Source: a virus. Taken from it: 64,000 nt of DNA. Below the pieces are notes generated by a model. It did not search any database and was not told the DNA's origin. It saw only the letters and a program-made list of their open reading frames with translations. Positions within the stretch are counted from its first letter, which is position 1, and each line of letters begins with the position of its first letter. The stretch is from positions 1 to 64,000 of the IMG/VR virus record IMGVR_UViG_3300008108_000181; one strand, written 5' to 3'. Positions 18,265 to 26,230 of this stretch are shown here, one piece after another. The position numbers and the translations under genes are program-made.

Positions 18265-19761
18265 TTATTGTTGTGCCCCACGAGGTGCTGTACCCCCATC
18301 AATTCCAAATCCAGGACCTCTATACTGACCAGGATTTACTTCGATGAACCCTTCACCTGTTGCTGTGGTTTGGAATCCACTACCACCGCCACCGGTTGAA
18401 GTTGGTCCAAATGAACTACCATCTCCTCCTTGTTCTTCACGCGGTGGAGGTGGTGGTGGACTACCAGCTGGTTTTTGTGTTTCTCTAATATCACTTCCAT
18501 CTGATGTTTTAAGAGAACCTTCGTAGTATGATAAGGTAAATTTATCATATTCATTAAATTTTTGTAATTGGCCACCTGACGCATTTACATATCTAGCAGA
18601 TGAACCATCTTTCCAACCATACCAAGTTTTTGTTACAAGTTCGGTAGTGGGAGTTGGGTTAGCAGTTATTGTAGTGTTGGTTTCAAATACACAACTACCA
18701 TCATCTTCTTTTGCCAGAGGATTGTAGTTTTTAGCATTAGGATTGGTACAACCCCTTACAACAAATTGAGAATTATCAAATGCATCAGTATCATATTTGG
18801 TACCTGATGTAACTGTTTTTAGAAGTTGTTTTACTTCGTCTAAAGTTATTTGTTCATCTAATGTTAAAATATTCTCTTCTTGATATGTACGCTTCGGTAG
18901 ATATTTATCAATTACTTTTATCAAAATTGAATTTAAAGTTTCAACAATTTTTTCAACTGAAAGTTCTAAATCTCTTGGTGTGGAAAGTGGTTTCCCATAA
19001 TTGTTAGATGAAATGTTCCAGTCTCTATTTTCTACAAAGTATTGAGCACCTTCTACTAATTTTTCTTTAATTTGATTTACAAACAATTCCCAATTTTGTA
19101 CTTTGAATTCCGATTGAATTAATTTAACATAATTTTCACCAGATGTAACTGTACCATTTAATGTTAAAAATGTTTTTAATACATCATCAACTTTAATTGA
19201 TTCTACCATAGATTTTACAAAATAAATGGTATCATCTCTAAAATTTTTACCATTTAATAAAATATCTAATCTTTTTTGTAAATCATCATAAACTATTTCG
19301 TTTTCATCTTCCATTGGGAGAATACGAATTTCAGTACGAGATGGTGATATTTCATGAATCCATAATTTATCTTTATCAACCGTTTCAGAACCAACTCTTC
19401 GGTTTAATAAAGAAACTTGACTTTTAAAAATACCATTAGAATATCCGGCTTCAGTAATAAGTTTTTCTATATCAATAATATACTCATCTGCACCATTCAT
19501 TTTCATGTTTGATGGATTTTGAGTAATTAAAAAGTATTTTCTAATATTTTCTACATCTAAAGGAATGTATCTAACTAATTGTCCTGAATCACCTTGTGGT
19601 AATTGATTATCGTTTGAATCATAAACAATAAATTCAATCATATCAGATATACCAAGACCAAAGTATGATTTACCAATTTCTCTTTCAAAAATGGTTCTAT
19701 CTTTAGCGTTTACTCTAAACCCTTTTTTATCGATTATCTCTTTGAATCCTCTTATTGCCAT
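18265..19761 (-). CDS. Virion structural protein with CTNPNAKNYNP repeat and C-terminal tag
   Basis: A 498-residue protein. Residues 1-160 resemble baseplate-associated proteins of T4-like marine phages (NPSNMKMNGADEY, then SPSRTEIRILP). The middle is helical. Near residue 345 comes CTNPNAKNYNPLAKEDDGSC, one unit of the short Cys-bounded, probably calcium-binding repeat common in Bacteroidetes surface proteins. The tail is Pro/Gly-rich (PPPPPP) and ends with EVNPGQYRGPGFGIDGG, shared with the downstream neighbour. It overlaps the preceding gene by 10 bases. Function beyond virion structure is not visible. Confidence 0.75.
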   Translation of the reverse strand: MAIRGFKEIIDKKGFRVNAKDRTIFEREIGKSYFGLGISDMIEFIVYDSNDNQLPQGDSGQLVRYIPLDVENIRKYFLITQNPSNMKMNGADEYIIDIEKLITEAGYSNGIFKSQVSLLNRRVGSETVDKDKLWIHEISPSRTEIRILPMEDENEIVYDDLQKRLDILLNGKNFRDDTIYFVKSMVESIKVDDVLKTFLTLNGTVTSGENYVKLIQSEFKVQNWELFVNQIKEKLVEGAQYFVENRDWNISSNNYGKPLSTPRDLELSVEKIVETLNSILIKVIDKYLPKRTYQEENILTLDEQITLDEVKQLLKTVTSGTKYDTDAFDNSQFVVRGCTNPNAKNYNPLAKEDDGSCVFETNTTITANPTPTTELVTKTWYGWKDGSSARYVNASGGQLQKFNEYDKFTLSYYEGSLKTSDGSDIRETQKPAGSPPPPPPREEQGGDGSSFGPTSTGGGGSGFQTTATGEGFIEVNPGQYRGPGFGIDGGTAPRGAQQ

Positions 19762-20795
19762 GATACTTGTTTGTTCTTATTTGCAAACACTTTATATACT
19801 AAAATTGAAAACTTCTCACCGAATTTGTGTAAGAATTTTCCCTTATAATTTTGTTTTGGTAAAACACCCATTTCGTATGCCATGTATTCTGACCAATCTT
19901 TAACAAAATAATTGTAAACGAATTTAGAAAAAGATTTAGATGTTTTTAATCTATTGACAATTGGTTGTGCCCAAATCCAATATCCATACATAACTTCAGG
20001 ATTTTTCTGAAGTACAATATCACCGAATTTAGAATCCATGTCGTAAATGAATTGTGGCATAAATCCTTGATTATACATTTCAGTACAAATGATAGTACCT
20101 CTTCCTTCACTATTTCGTTCATTGAGTGCATTAGCAGCATCTGCAAAGTTATTTTGTGCAGCAACTAAATTATCTTGAATTGTTGCAATAGTGTTATTTG
20201 CTCTATCGATTGTACTTTTTGATTCCTCTTGGAGTGCTATAAATGCTTCCTTTTCTGCAAGTAATCCTTGTAACGATGCTTCTCTCGATACTCGTTCTAT
20301 AGCTTCTTTTACACCTTTAGAAAGTGCAGATTGTAAATCTAATGTTACTGATTGTAGTACTTGGTTTGTAGCATCTCTTTCGTTTTCTGCAGATGATTTT
20401 AATAATTTTTGTAAATCTATATCAATTTGTAATTGTTCTATATCAGTTCTAAGTGATTCGTTTTCTACAAGTAATTGATCTACTTGTTCTTGTAAATCTT
20501 GTATATCAAGAAGAGCTCGATTATACAATCTTCGTAAATCATCATAAATTGTTTTTAGTACAACTGCAGGTGCTTCTACTCGTGGAGGACCTATTAATTC
20601 ATCTACAACGGTATCAACTGCTTTTACAAGTTGTTCATTATTGTAAACGGGTCTTTCAACATATCCAAATGTAGAACCATCAGTATCTACTGAAGTATCT
20701 GATAAAATAATACCTTCAGGAGTCACCTCTTGTTTTAATGCAGCCGAACCACTTTTTATAAGTTCTGATAATATAAATTCGTTACTTAATGCCAT
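19752..20795 (-). CDS. Virion structural protein with central coiled coil
   Basis: A 347-residue protein. Residues of about 85-225 form a long coiled coil with regular heptads (LLVENESLRTDIEQLQIDID), flanked by a short N-terminal region and a C-terminal globular part rich in Trp, Tyr and Phe (YGYWIWAQPIVN). This shape fits a trimeric fibre or a connector protein. It lies in a tight baseplate operon, overlapping the upstream stop by one base and the downstream start by ten. No catalytic motif. Confidence 0.72.
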   Translation of the reverse strand: MALSNEFILSELIKSGSAALKQEVTPEGIILSDTSVDTDGSTFGYVERPVYNNEQLVKAVDTVVDELIGPPRVEAPAVVLKTIYDDLRRLYNRALLDIQDLQEQVDQLLVENESLRTDIEQLQIDIDLQKLLKSSAENERDATNQVLQSVTLDLQSALSKGVKEAIERVSREASLQGLLAEKEAFIALQEESKSTIDRANNTIATIQDNLVAAQNNFADAANALNERNSEGRGTIICTEMYNQGFMPQFIYDMDSKFGDIVLQKNPEVMYGYWIWAQPIVNRLKTSKSFSKFVYNYFVKDWSEYMAYEMGVLPKQNYKGKFLHKFGEKFSILVYKVFANKNKQVSWQ

Positions 20796-21856
20796 TATTT
20801 TTCTACTAAGAATGTTAAATCTCTATCTGAGAAGTATTCTATTACACCATCTCTATCTATTTTTATTTCAATATAGTATTCTCTATTAGTTTGCCAATTT
20901 TGTAAATTTAACTTAAAAAAGTTACCATTGGAATCACAACTAACTTTTGAATAATCACCAAATGGTATAATTACATCATCAGTAACGATATCCTTTATTT
21001 GATAATAGGTTGTTGATGGTAAGTATTTTAAATCAGTATATGTATAAAAATTAGTATAAGTTTTTAATGGATATTTTTCTCTACCAAATACTCTAATTTC
21101 AGGTTTACTACCAATTTTATATTTACTTTTTAATCGTTTAAATGTCACATGGATATCATCAGATGTAAGTTCTGTAAGTGAACCAGTTGTGAAAATAGAA
21201 TCGTCCCATCCAACTCTTAATTTTGGTTGGTATATTGTATTTGTTTCTTTGGAAAAGAATTTTAATTGACCATAATCATTTGCATCATTTTCTAATGAAG
21301 AATCGTATTTTATAATAAATCCATTATTTGGAAGTGAACCACTTAACCATAATTCGATTGTATTTTTTACATCGATTGATAAATCTGCAGTCTGATATTC
21401 AAATGATTGTGTTGCCTGAGATGCAGTATACCAAGTTCCTCCTCTACCATTATAAGAACCAGTTGAATCCAATGATAACGAATCTGCCATTAACCAATTC
21501 GTATTAGTAGATTTGTGATTCCATGTTATACCATCACCCGAAATCTCATCAAAACGAGTTCCAATTCCCATTTCCCAAGATTGAGAAACCGGGTAGGCAT
21601 ATATTGTATATGATAATGGTATTTCAGATGCTTCGGCTTCATGTAAAATAAGGTCAACCGAACTCATTGTTACGTGTCCACTCACTATTGATGATGAAAG
21701 ATTATTCAAATCAAACTGAATGAATGTACGAGCAACATCTTTTAGATTTCCATAATAAGTTTTAGAAACTTCTAATATTTCATCTAATCCAGTATTCTGG
21801 GTTGGTTGTTGTAAATATATTGATGCATCTTTTGATGCTGTTAAAAAATAATACAT
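20795..21856 (-). CDS. Virion structural protein with DNRLRE-like beta domain
   Basis: A 353-residue protein. The N-terminal 200 residues follow the pattern of DNRLRE/carbohydrate-binding beta-sandwich modules: YYFLTASKDASIYLQQP, then RTFIQFDL, the SSVDLILHEAEA strand, YTIYAYPVSQSWEMG and a later FIIKYDSS. Such modules coat cell-surface proteins and some phage tails. The C-terminal half is another beta-rich domain ending FSDRDLTFLVEK. Overlaps the gp6-like gene by one base, so it is part of the same transcript. Likely a peripheral baseplate or fibre-attachment protein. Confidence 0.65.
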   Translation of the reverse strand: MYYFLTASKDASIYLQQPTQNTGLDEILEVSKTYYGNLKDVARTFIQFDLNNLSSSIVSGHVTMSSVDLILHEAEASEIPLSYTIYAYPVSQSWEMGIGTRFDEISGDGITWNHKSTNTNWLMADSLSLDSTGSYNGRGGTWYTASQATQSFEYQTADLSIDVKNTIELWLSGSLPNNGFIIKYDSSLENDANDYGQLKFFSKETNTIYQPKLRVGWDDSIFTTGSLTELTSDDIHVTFKRLKSKYKIGSKPEIRVFGREKYPLKTYTNFYTYTDLKYLPSTTYYQIKDIVTDDVIIPFGDYSKVSCDSNGNFFKLNLQNWQTNREYYIEIKIDRDGVIEYFSDRDLTFLVEK

Positions 21857-23871
21857 TATATAGCCCTCCCCTTAATGTCTTTATTTGGAAATTTAACTTC
21901 AAATACCGATGGATCTAATGATGGATATACCATCTTACCCTTTGTTGCAGCTCGAATATTATATGAATTTTTAGAATAACTACCCAAACATTTATTTACA
22001 ATTTCACACTTAGGTACTGATTGAACTCCCTCTACACCTGCGATTAATAATTCAACTTCTGAAATATTAATTGGCATATTGAATGTCCAATTATCTATAT
22101 TAAAGTATTGTTGAAGTTCGGTGATACAACGAGTTAAAACTTCTCTCTTGTTATATCCACCATAAACTCTAATTTCAAAATCAACACCAATATTAATTAC
22201 AAACCCATCCAATAGATTTACACCATCAGTTAATAATCTATATTCATTCATGTATGTTTTTAGATTTTCTTTTACTGCTCTATTGAGAGGTGTTAAATTT
22301 TTATTTAGGTTATAGCCTAAAACATATAAATTAATTGCAAATGGATTATTTTTTTCTTGTATATTATTTTTCTTACCAATTAAAAATTTTTGAACTTCTT
22401 GTTTAATTTGGTCTTCAGTTAATTCTCGATTTTTTAAATCAGTAATTAAACCAGTAAATTCATCCAACACATCAGGATTTGCCAAAATAGAAGAAGGTGA
22501 ATTATTATCTAATTCTCCATCGGGTGCACAATATGCTTTAGCAATTCCACCGTATTTTGGAGGAAGTGATAATGCTCTTACTTGATAATCTTTACGAGTT
22601 ACCGCTCTGTTTTGTGAACCAAAGTTAGCAAGTGAATTTTCTCTGATTTCTTCAATAGTTTCTGCACCTCTACCTCCAGTTGCAGGAATTTCATTATCCA
22701 CTGCAACTGATGCCTTCATTGAATTATATAATCGTAATTCATCTGGAGTAAAAGTTGTAGTATCATCATCGAATTCAATTCTATCAATTTTAGTTAAATC
22801 TCCTTTTGGTACATTGGAACTAATACCACCTCCAACTAAATACGAAACCGTAAGTGTCGTATTAGATGGTGCCTGACCGTATGTATTGGTTTTTAAGAAA
22901 TTTGCCGGGTCAAACGATGAACCTAATTTATTAATTGAAGAATTAAGTCCTAATCCTACATTTTTAAAGTTTGGTATTAGAGTTTCATCACTTGAGTTTA
23001 TTCCACCTCCAAATATAAGTGTGGTTGTATTATTTTCGTTTACTTGTTTTACAAATCTACGAGAAGTTTTAATTAACTTTAATATGTTTGGAACTGAATC
23101 TTTAAATTGAACTAAATCTTTATCGGTTTGTTCGGAATTTGGATAATCTATATACACCATTTCTTGTGCAAGATATGGTACCTCATACCATTTATTTCCA
23201 TTAGAATCTCGAACATCGTAAATATCAATTACATTTGTATCTCCTATTTCTATTTTAGAGAATTGTTGTGCAGAACTAAATGATACATTTTGAGATCTTA
23301 AAGTTGCCGAAATAGCATTAACATATTTTTTAACCAAGTATAAATTAGGTTCACCTGTTATGCTGTCATTTCTATATACACTTATTTCTCGTTCATCCTC
23401 AACATTAAAATCTAATAATTCAGTTGTTCTGAATACAACTGAACTTGGGCCGGATACCAACATACCTTCCTTAATTCTTAAAAAATAAGTTTCATCAGGT
23501 TTAATATCACTTCCAGTTCGTGTTGCCGGTACTAATTGATATACTGATAATTTTGTAATTGCAGGAGATGTTACTTTGGGTTTATATCCTAAATAGTTTG
23601 CAAGAGCGATAACATTATTTTTATCCTCTGCATATAACATCATTGATTCTTTTAATGAATCATCAACATAGTATGATAGAACATCACCTATATACGATGC
23701 CATTTCAATAAATAACATACCAGGGGATGCCTCATTGAAATCGGAATAAGTTTTTGGGAAATATGTTTTTGCGTATTCAATTAAATTACGTCTAAATGAT
23801 GCAAAATCTTTATTAAGATATTTTATATCTCTACCCTGATTACTTCTTCTTGTTGTACTATTTAGTGCCAT
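21856..23871 (-). CDS. Baseplate wedge protein, gp6/Baseplate_J-like
   Basis: A 671-residue protein. The N-terminal block NKDFASFRRNLIEYAKTYFP, then EASPGMLFIEMASYIGDVLSYYVDD and NYLGYKP, is the standard opening of the T4 gp6/P2 gpJ baseplate wedge family. Two gp6-like dimers form the ring of the baseplate in T4. The C-terminal part (FNMPINISEVELLIAGVEGV) also fits the family. It is followed four bases later by the gp25-like wedge gene, the conserved order seen across contractile injection systems. Start ATG immediately precedes a Ser/Thr/Arg-rich tail. Confidence 0.9.
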   Translation of the reverse strand: MALNSTTRRSNQGRDIKYLNKDFASFRRNLIEYAKTYFPKTYSDFNEASPGMLFIEMASYIGDVLSYYVDDSLKESMMLYAEDKNNVIALANYLGYKPKVTSPAITKLSVYQLVPATRTGSDIKPDETYFLRIKEGMLVSGPSSVVFRTTELLDFNVEDEREISVYRNDSITGEPNLYLVKKYVNAISATLRSQNVSFSSAQQFSKIEIGDTNVIDIYDVRDSNGNKWYEVPYLAQEMVYIDYPNSEQTDKDLVQFKDSVPNILKLIKTSRRFVKQVNENNTTTLIFGGGINSSDETLIPNFKNVGLGLNSSINKLGSSFDPANFLKTNTYGQAPSNTTLTVSYLVGGGISSNVPKGDLTKIDRIEFDDDTTTFTPDELRLYNSMKASVAVDNEIPATGGRGAETIEEIRENSLANFGSQNRAVTRKDYQVRALSLPPKYGGIAKAYCAPDGELDNNSPSSILANPDVLDEFTGLITDLKNRELTEDQIKQEVQKFLIGKKNNIQEKNNPFAINLYVLGYNLNKNLTPLNRAVKENLKTYMNEYRLLTDGVNLLDGFVINIGVDFEIRVYGGYNKREVLTRCITELQQYFNIDNWTFNMPINISEVELLIAGVEGVQSVPKCEIVNKCLGSYSKNSYNIRAATKGKMVYPSLDPSVFEVKFPNKDIKGRAI

Positions 23872-23875
23872 TTAA

Positions 23876-24307
23876 TTAACCTCGTATCGTAAATGTTATT
23901 TCTTCTGTATTTATTTGATTACCAACTGTAAATTGAATATTCATATTTGCGATATTTCTATCTTTCATCTCATCTGTCATTTCAATATCGATTTGTTTGA
24001 TAGTAATATATGGTAACCAATAATTTACATTAGTTGTTATTGTTTCTTCTAATCTAGTTTCAAAATCATCTGTCATTTGTTCAAAAAGTAAAGATTGTAA
24101 TCCAGTACCAAAGTTGGGTTGCATAACTCGTTCACCTTTTTTGGTAAGTAAGAGATTTTTTAAATTAGCTTTTGCTTGTTCAAAGACAGAAAATGCTTGA
24201 TTAAAATATCCAGTATTACCTCGTTGGACAGGTAGAGTAATACCGTAAGCAAAATCATTAAATGCTTCAGTATCTTTTACAATCTTTTTATTTAAAACAT
24301 ATGCCAT
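23876..24307 (-). CDS. Baseplate wedge protein, gp25-like
   Basis: A 143-residue protein, the usual length for the gp25/GPW family. Hallmarks are the helix EQAKANLKNLLLTKKGERVMQ, the PNFGTGLQSLLFEQ loop with the conserved R/E core, and IQFTVGN near the end. gp25 nucleates sheath assembly on the baseplate and has lysozyme-like fold relatives but no lytic role. It lies between a gene of unknown function and the gp6-like gene, three to four bases from each. Confidence 0.92.
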   Translation of the reverse strand: MAYVLNKKIVKDTEAFNDFAYGITLPVQRGNTGYFNQAFSVFEQAKANLKNLLLTKKGERVMQPNFGTGLQSLLFEQMTDDFETRLEETITTNVNYWLPYITIKQIDIEMTDEMKDRNIANMNIQFTVGNQINTEEITFTIRG

Positions 24308-24309
24308 TA

Positions 24310-24945
24310 TTACTTATTGAACCTCTTAACTAATTGAGAGTAATCTCGGTTTAATGCTTTATCTAATGCTTCGTTTCCAGTTTTGACACCCAAACCACCT
24401 CGTTGAGCACCGCCACCAAAATCACCATAACCCATTTTCTCTGCCATTTGATTTCTCATAGCACCCAAACCTACTTGTGCAGTTACTGGATTATTAAATG
24501 TAAATGTTTCATCAATATCAGGTTCTGCATCCATATAAGAAGGAACATAAGATGCTACTTCTTGAATGGGTTGTTGGTATGTATCTAAAATTGAAGTACC
24601 ACCACCAAGACCACTTCTTTGAGCAGAACTAAATGGTTGTGTTTGATTTAGTATTTCATTCAATACCGGATTTTTTGTAAACTCTTTTGTTGGTTTATTT
24701 TGAGTTTGTTGTCTTTCTTTTTGTAAGACAGATTCTGCAAGAGCAAAAGGGTCTAATTCTTTTGTTTTAGTTGTAGTTTGAATCGGAGTTTTACTTTTTG
24801 TTTCTTTTAAAAGTTTTACCATTTTGGCATTAACTTCTTCTTCCAAAATTTTTGGAAAAATTTTAGTTAGAAAATGTTCTTGTTTTTTAGCAACTTCCGC
24901 TTCTACAATTACTTGAATTAACTTTGCTAATTTTTTACTATCCAT
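24310..24945 (-). CDS. Hypothetical virion-module protein (211 aa)
   Basis: Helix-rich and charged N-terminus (LAKLIQVIVEAEVAKKQ), Gln/Lys/Thr-rich middle, and a Gly-rich C-terminal region (GLGGGTSI, YGDFGGGAQRGGLG) ending LVKRFNK. No family recognised. It is the first gene of the baseplate transcript that starts at the late promoter 24965-24978, directly ahead of gp25- and gp6-like genes. A scaffold or baseplate-assembly helper would fit its position and low complexity, as an inference. Confidence 0.65.
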   Translation of the reverse strand: MDSKKLAKLIQVIVEAEVAKKQEHFLTKIFPKILEEEVNAKMVKLLKETKSKTPIQTTTKTKELDPFALAESVLQKERQQTQNKPTKEFTKNPVLNEILNQTQPFSSAQRSGLGGGTSILDTYQQPIQEVASYVPSYMDAEPDIDETFTFNNPVTAQVGLGAMRNQMAEKMGYGDFGGGAQRGGLGVKTGNEALDKALNRDYSQLVKRFNK

Positions 24946-24964
24946 TTTTATTCGGTTTTATTCT

Positions 24965-24978
24965 TTATATAAATATAC
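24965..24978 (-). promoter_or_regulatory. Late-type promoter element
   Basis: Minus strand GTATATTTATATAA about 19 bases before the ATG at 24945, just downstream of a rho-independent terminator. No -33 TTG. Confidence 0.65.
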
Positions 24979-25002
24979 CTTTTATGGATTTTGTATTCTA
25001 AA

Positions 25003-25030
25003 TAAAAAAAGGGAGTTTTCACTCCCTTTT
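25003..25030 (-). terminator. Rho-independent terminator
   Basis: A ten-pair stem AAAAGGGAGT/ACTCCCTTTT with a GAAA loop on the minus strand and a run of seven T. It ends the TonB receptor/lipoprotein transcript. Its stem and loop nearly repeat the terminator at 47537-47564. Confidence 0.88.
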
Positions 25031-25033
25031 AAT

Positions 25034-26230
25034 TTAATTACCTTTAGATGGGAACCTAGTCCATCCATTACTCCAAATTGGTTTATCTAATTCAGGTATT
25101 ACCACATCTATCTCCTTATTGCTCTTTGAAAGTGCTAGAGTTTTCAATTGGTCATTAGTTAGGATTGTAGTTGCCTTACTGATAAAGTTTAAGGTAGGAT
25201 TAAATGTTCCTACTGAATTGTTTTCAAATACTGAAACTCCATCTTTTACAAATCCTGCAGTTTCATTACTTTCCAAACTCAAACCACCTTTCATCCAACC
25301 CCACACAATACTGTTCTTCATTGTGAATTGAGTTGCTCTCCTAAATCTCAAACCTAAATTGTGATTTGCTAATGCAGTAGATACATTAGGTCCAACTAAA
25401 ATCATATTGTAAAGTTTCGGATGTGTGTATGGTTGTGCAGGTGAACCCGTTCCATCGTTATCACATTCAACACCATTTCCAGCATCACCACTATCTACGA
25501 ATTGTGGGTCTCTCTTTGCTACACCATTTGTAATTGTTCCAGTATATCCAAAATCAAAATCAAAATCATCATCTGCGGTTGCGAATGCGTATAGATTTCT
25601 TGCAGATACTGTTCCACCAAAGAATTCAAATGCATCATCGTTAGCGTAGATAGTTTGAACATTCTCAACGATTGTTCCACTACCAACTCCACCCAATGTT
25701 AGTGCATTGATTTCTGAGTTTGGAAGTGCAGCAATACCTGCGTATTCAATTCTTACAAAACGAAGAACACCACTATTATCTAAATCGTTTGTTCCTCCAT
25801 AAGGTCTACCAATACCACCTTCAATAGTTGGTTCTGATGTTCTATTGGTTTTTGCTCTACCCAATATCACAATACCACCCCAATCTCCAGGTGCTCTTTC
25901 TCCAACTGCTTTACCTGAAGTAAATACGATTGGTTTTGTTGCAGTTCCTTCTGCTACAATTTGTGCTCCTCTTTCAATTACCAATGCACCTTTCTCACTT
26001 ATATCGGATACGATTGTAGTTCCAGGTTGAATAATTAGTTTTGCTCCATCGGTTACATATACATAACCTTTCAATGTCCAAACTTTATCCGCAGTTAAAG
26101 TTGTTGTTGTGTTTATGTTACCGGAAATTGTTGTAGTTGATGGAATGTTAATTGGTCCATCACCTCCACCCAATTCGGTTTCACAACTTAATAATCCGAA
26201 TGCTAAAATAGCTACTAATAGTTTTTTCAT
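25034..26230 (-). CDS. Secreted lipoprotein with right-handed beta-helix, partner of TonB receptor
   Basis: A 398-residue protein with a lipoprotein signal peptide (MKKLLVAILAFGLLSC, lipobox LLSC, Cys16). It then shows repeated parallel-beta turns such as LTADKVWTLKGYVYVTDG, KLIIQPGTTI, ALVIERGAQIVAEG and VFTSG, which read as a pectate-lyase-like beta-helix, then Asp-rich and Gly-rich loops. Similar lipoproteins are often found next to TonB-dependent receptors in Bacteroidetes and probably sit on the outer membrane. It overlaps the receptor gene by four bases (ATGA), so the two are made together, and a terminator follows directly. This is a bacterial-type envelope gene within a phage tail operon. 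Ligand unknown. Confidence 0.8.
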   Translation of the reverse strand: MKKLLVAILAFGLLSCETELGGGDGPINIPSTTTISGNINTTTTLTADKVWTLKGYVYVTDGAKLIIQPGTTIVSDISEKGALVIERGAQIVAEGTATKPIVFTSGKAVGERAPGDWGGIVILGRAKTNRTSEPTIEGGIGRPYGGTNDLDNSGVLRFVRIEYAGIAALPNSEINALTLGGVGSGTIVENVQTIYANDDAFEFFGGTVSARNLYAFATADDDFDFDFGYTGTITNGVAKRDPQFVDSGDAGNGVECDNDGTGSPAQPYTHPKLYNMILVGPNVSTALANHNLGLRFRRATQFTMKNSIVWGWMKGGLSLESNETAGFVKDGVSVFENNSVGTFNPTLNFISKATTILTNDQLKTLALSKSNKEIDVVIPELDKPIWSNGWTRFPSKGN

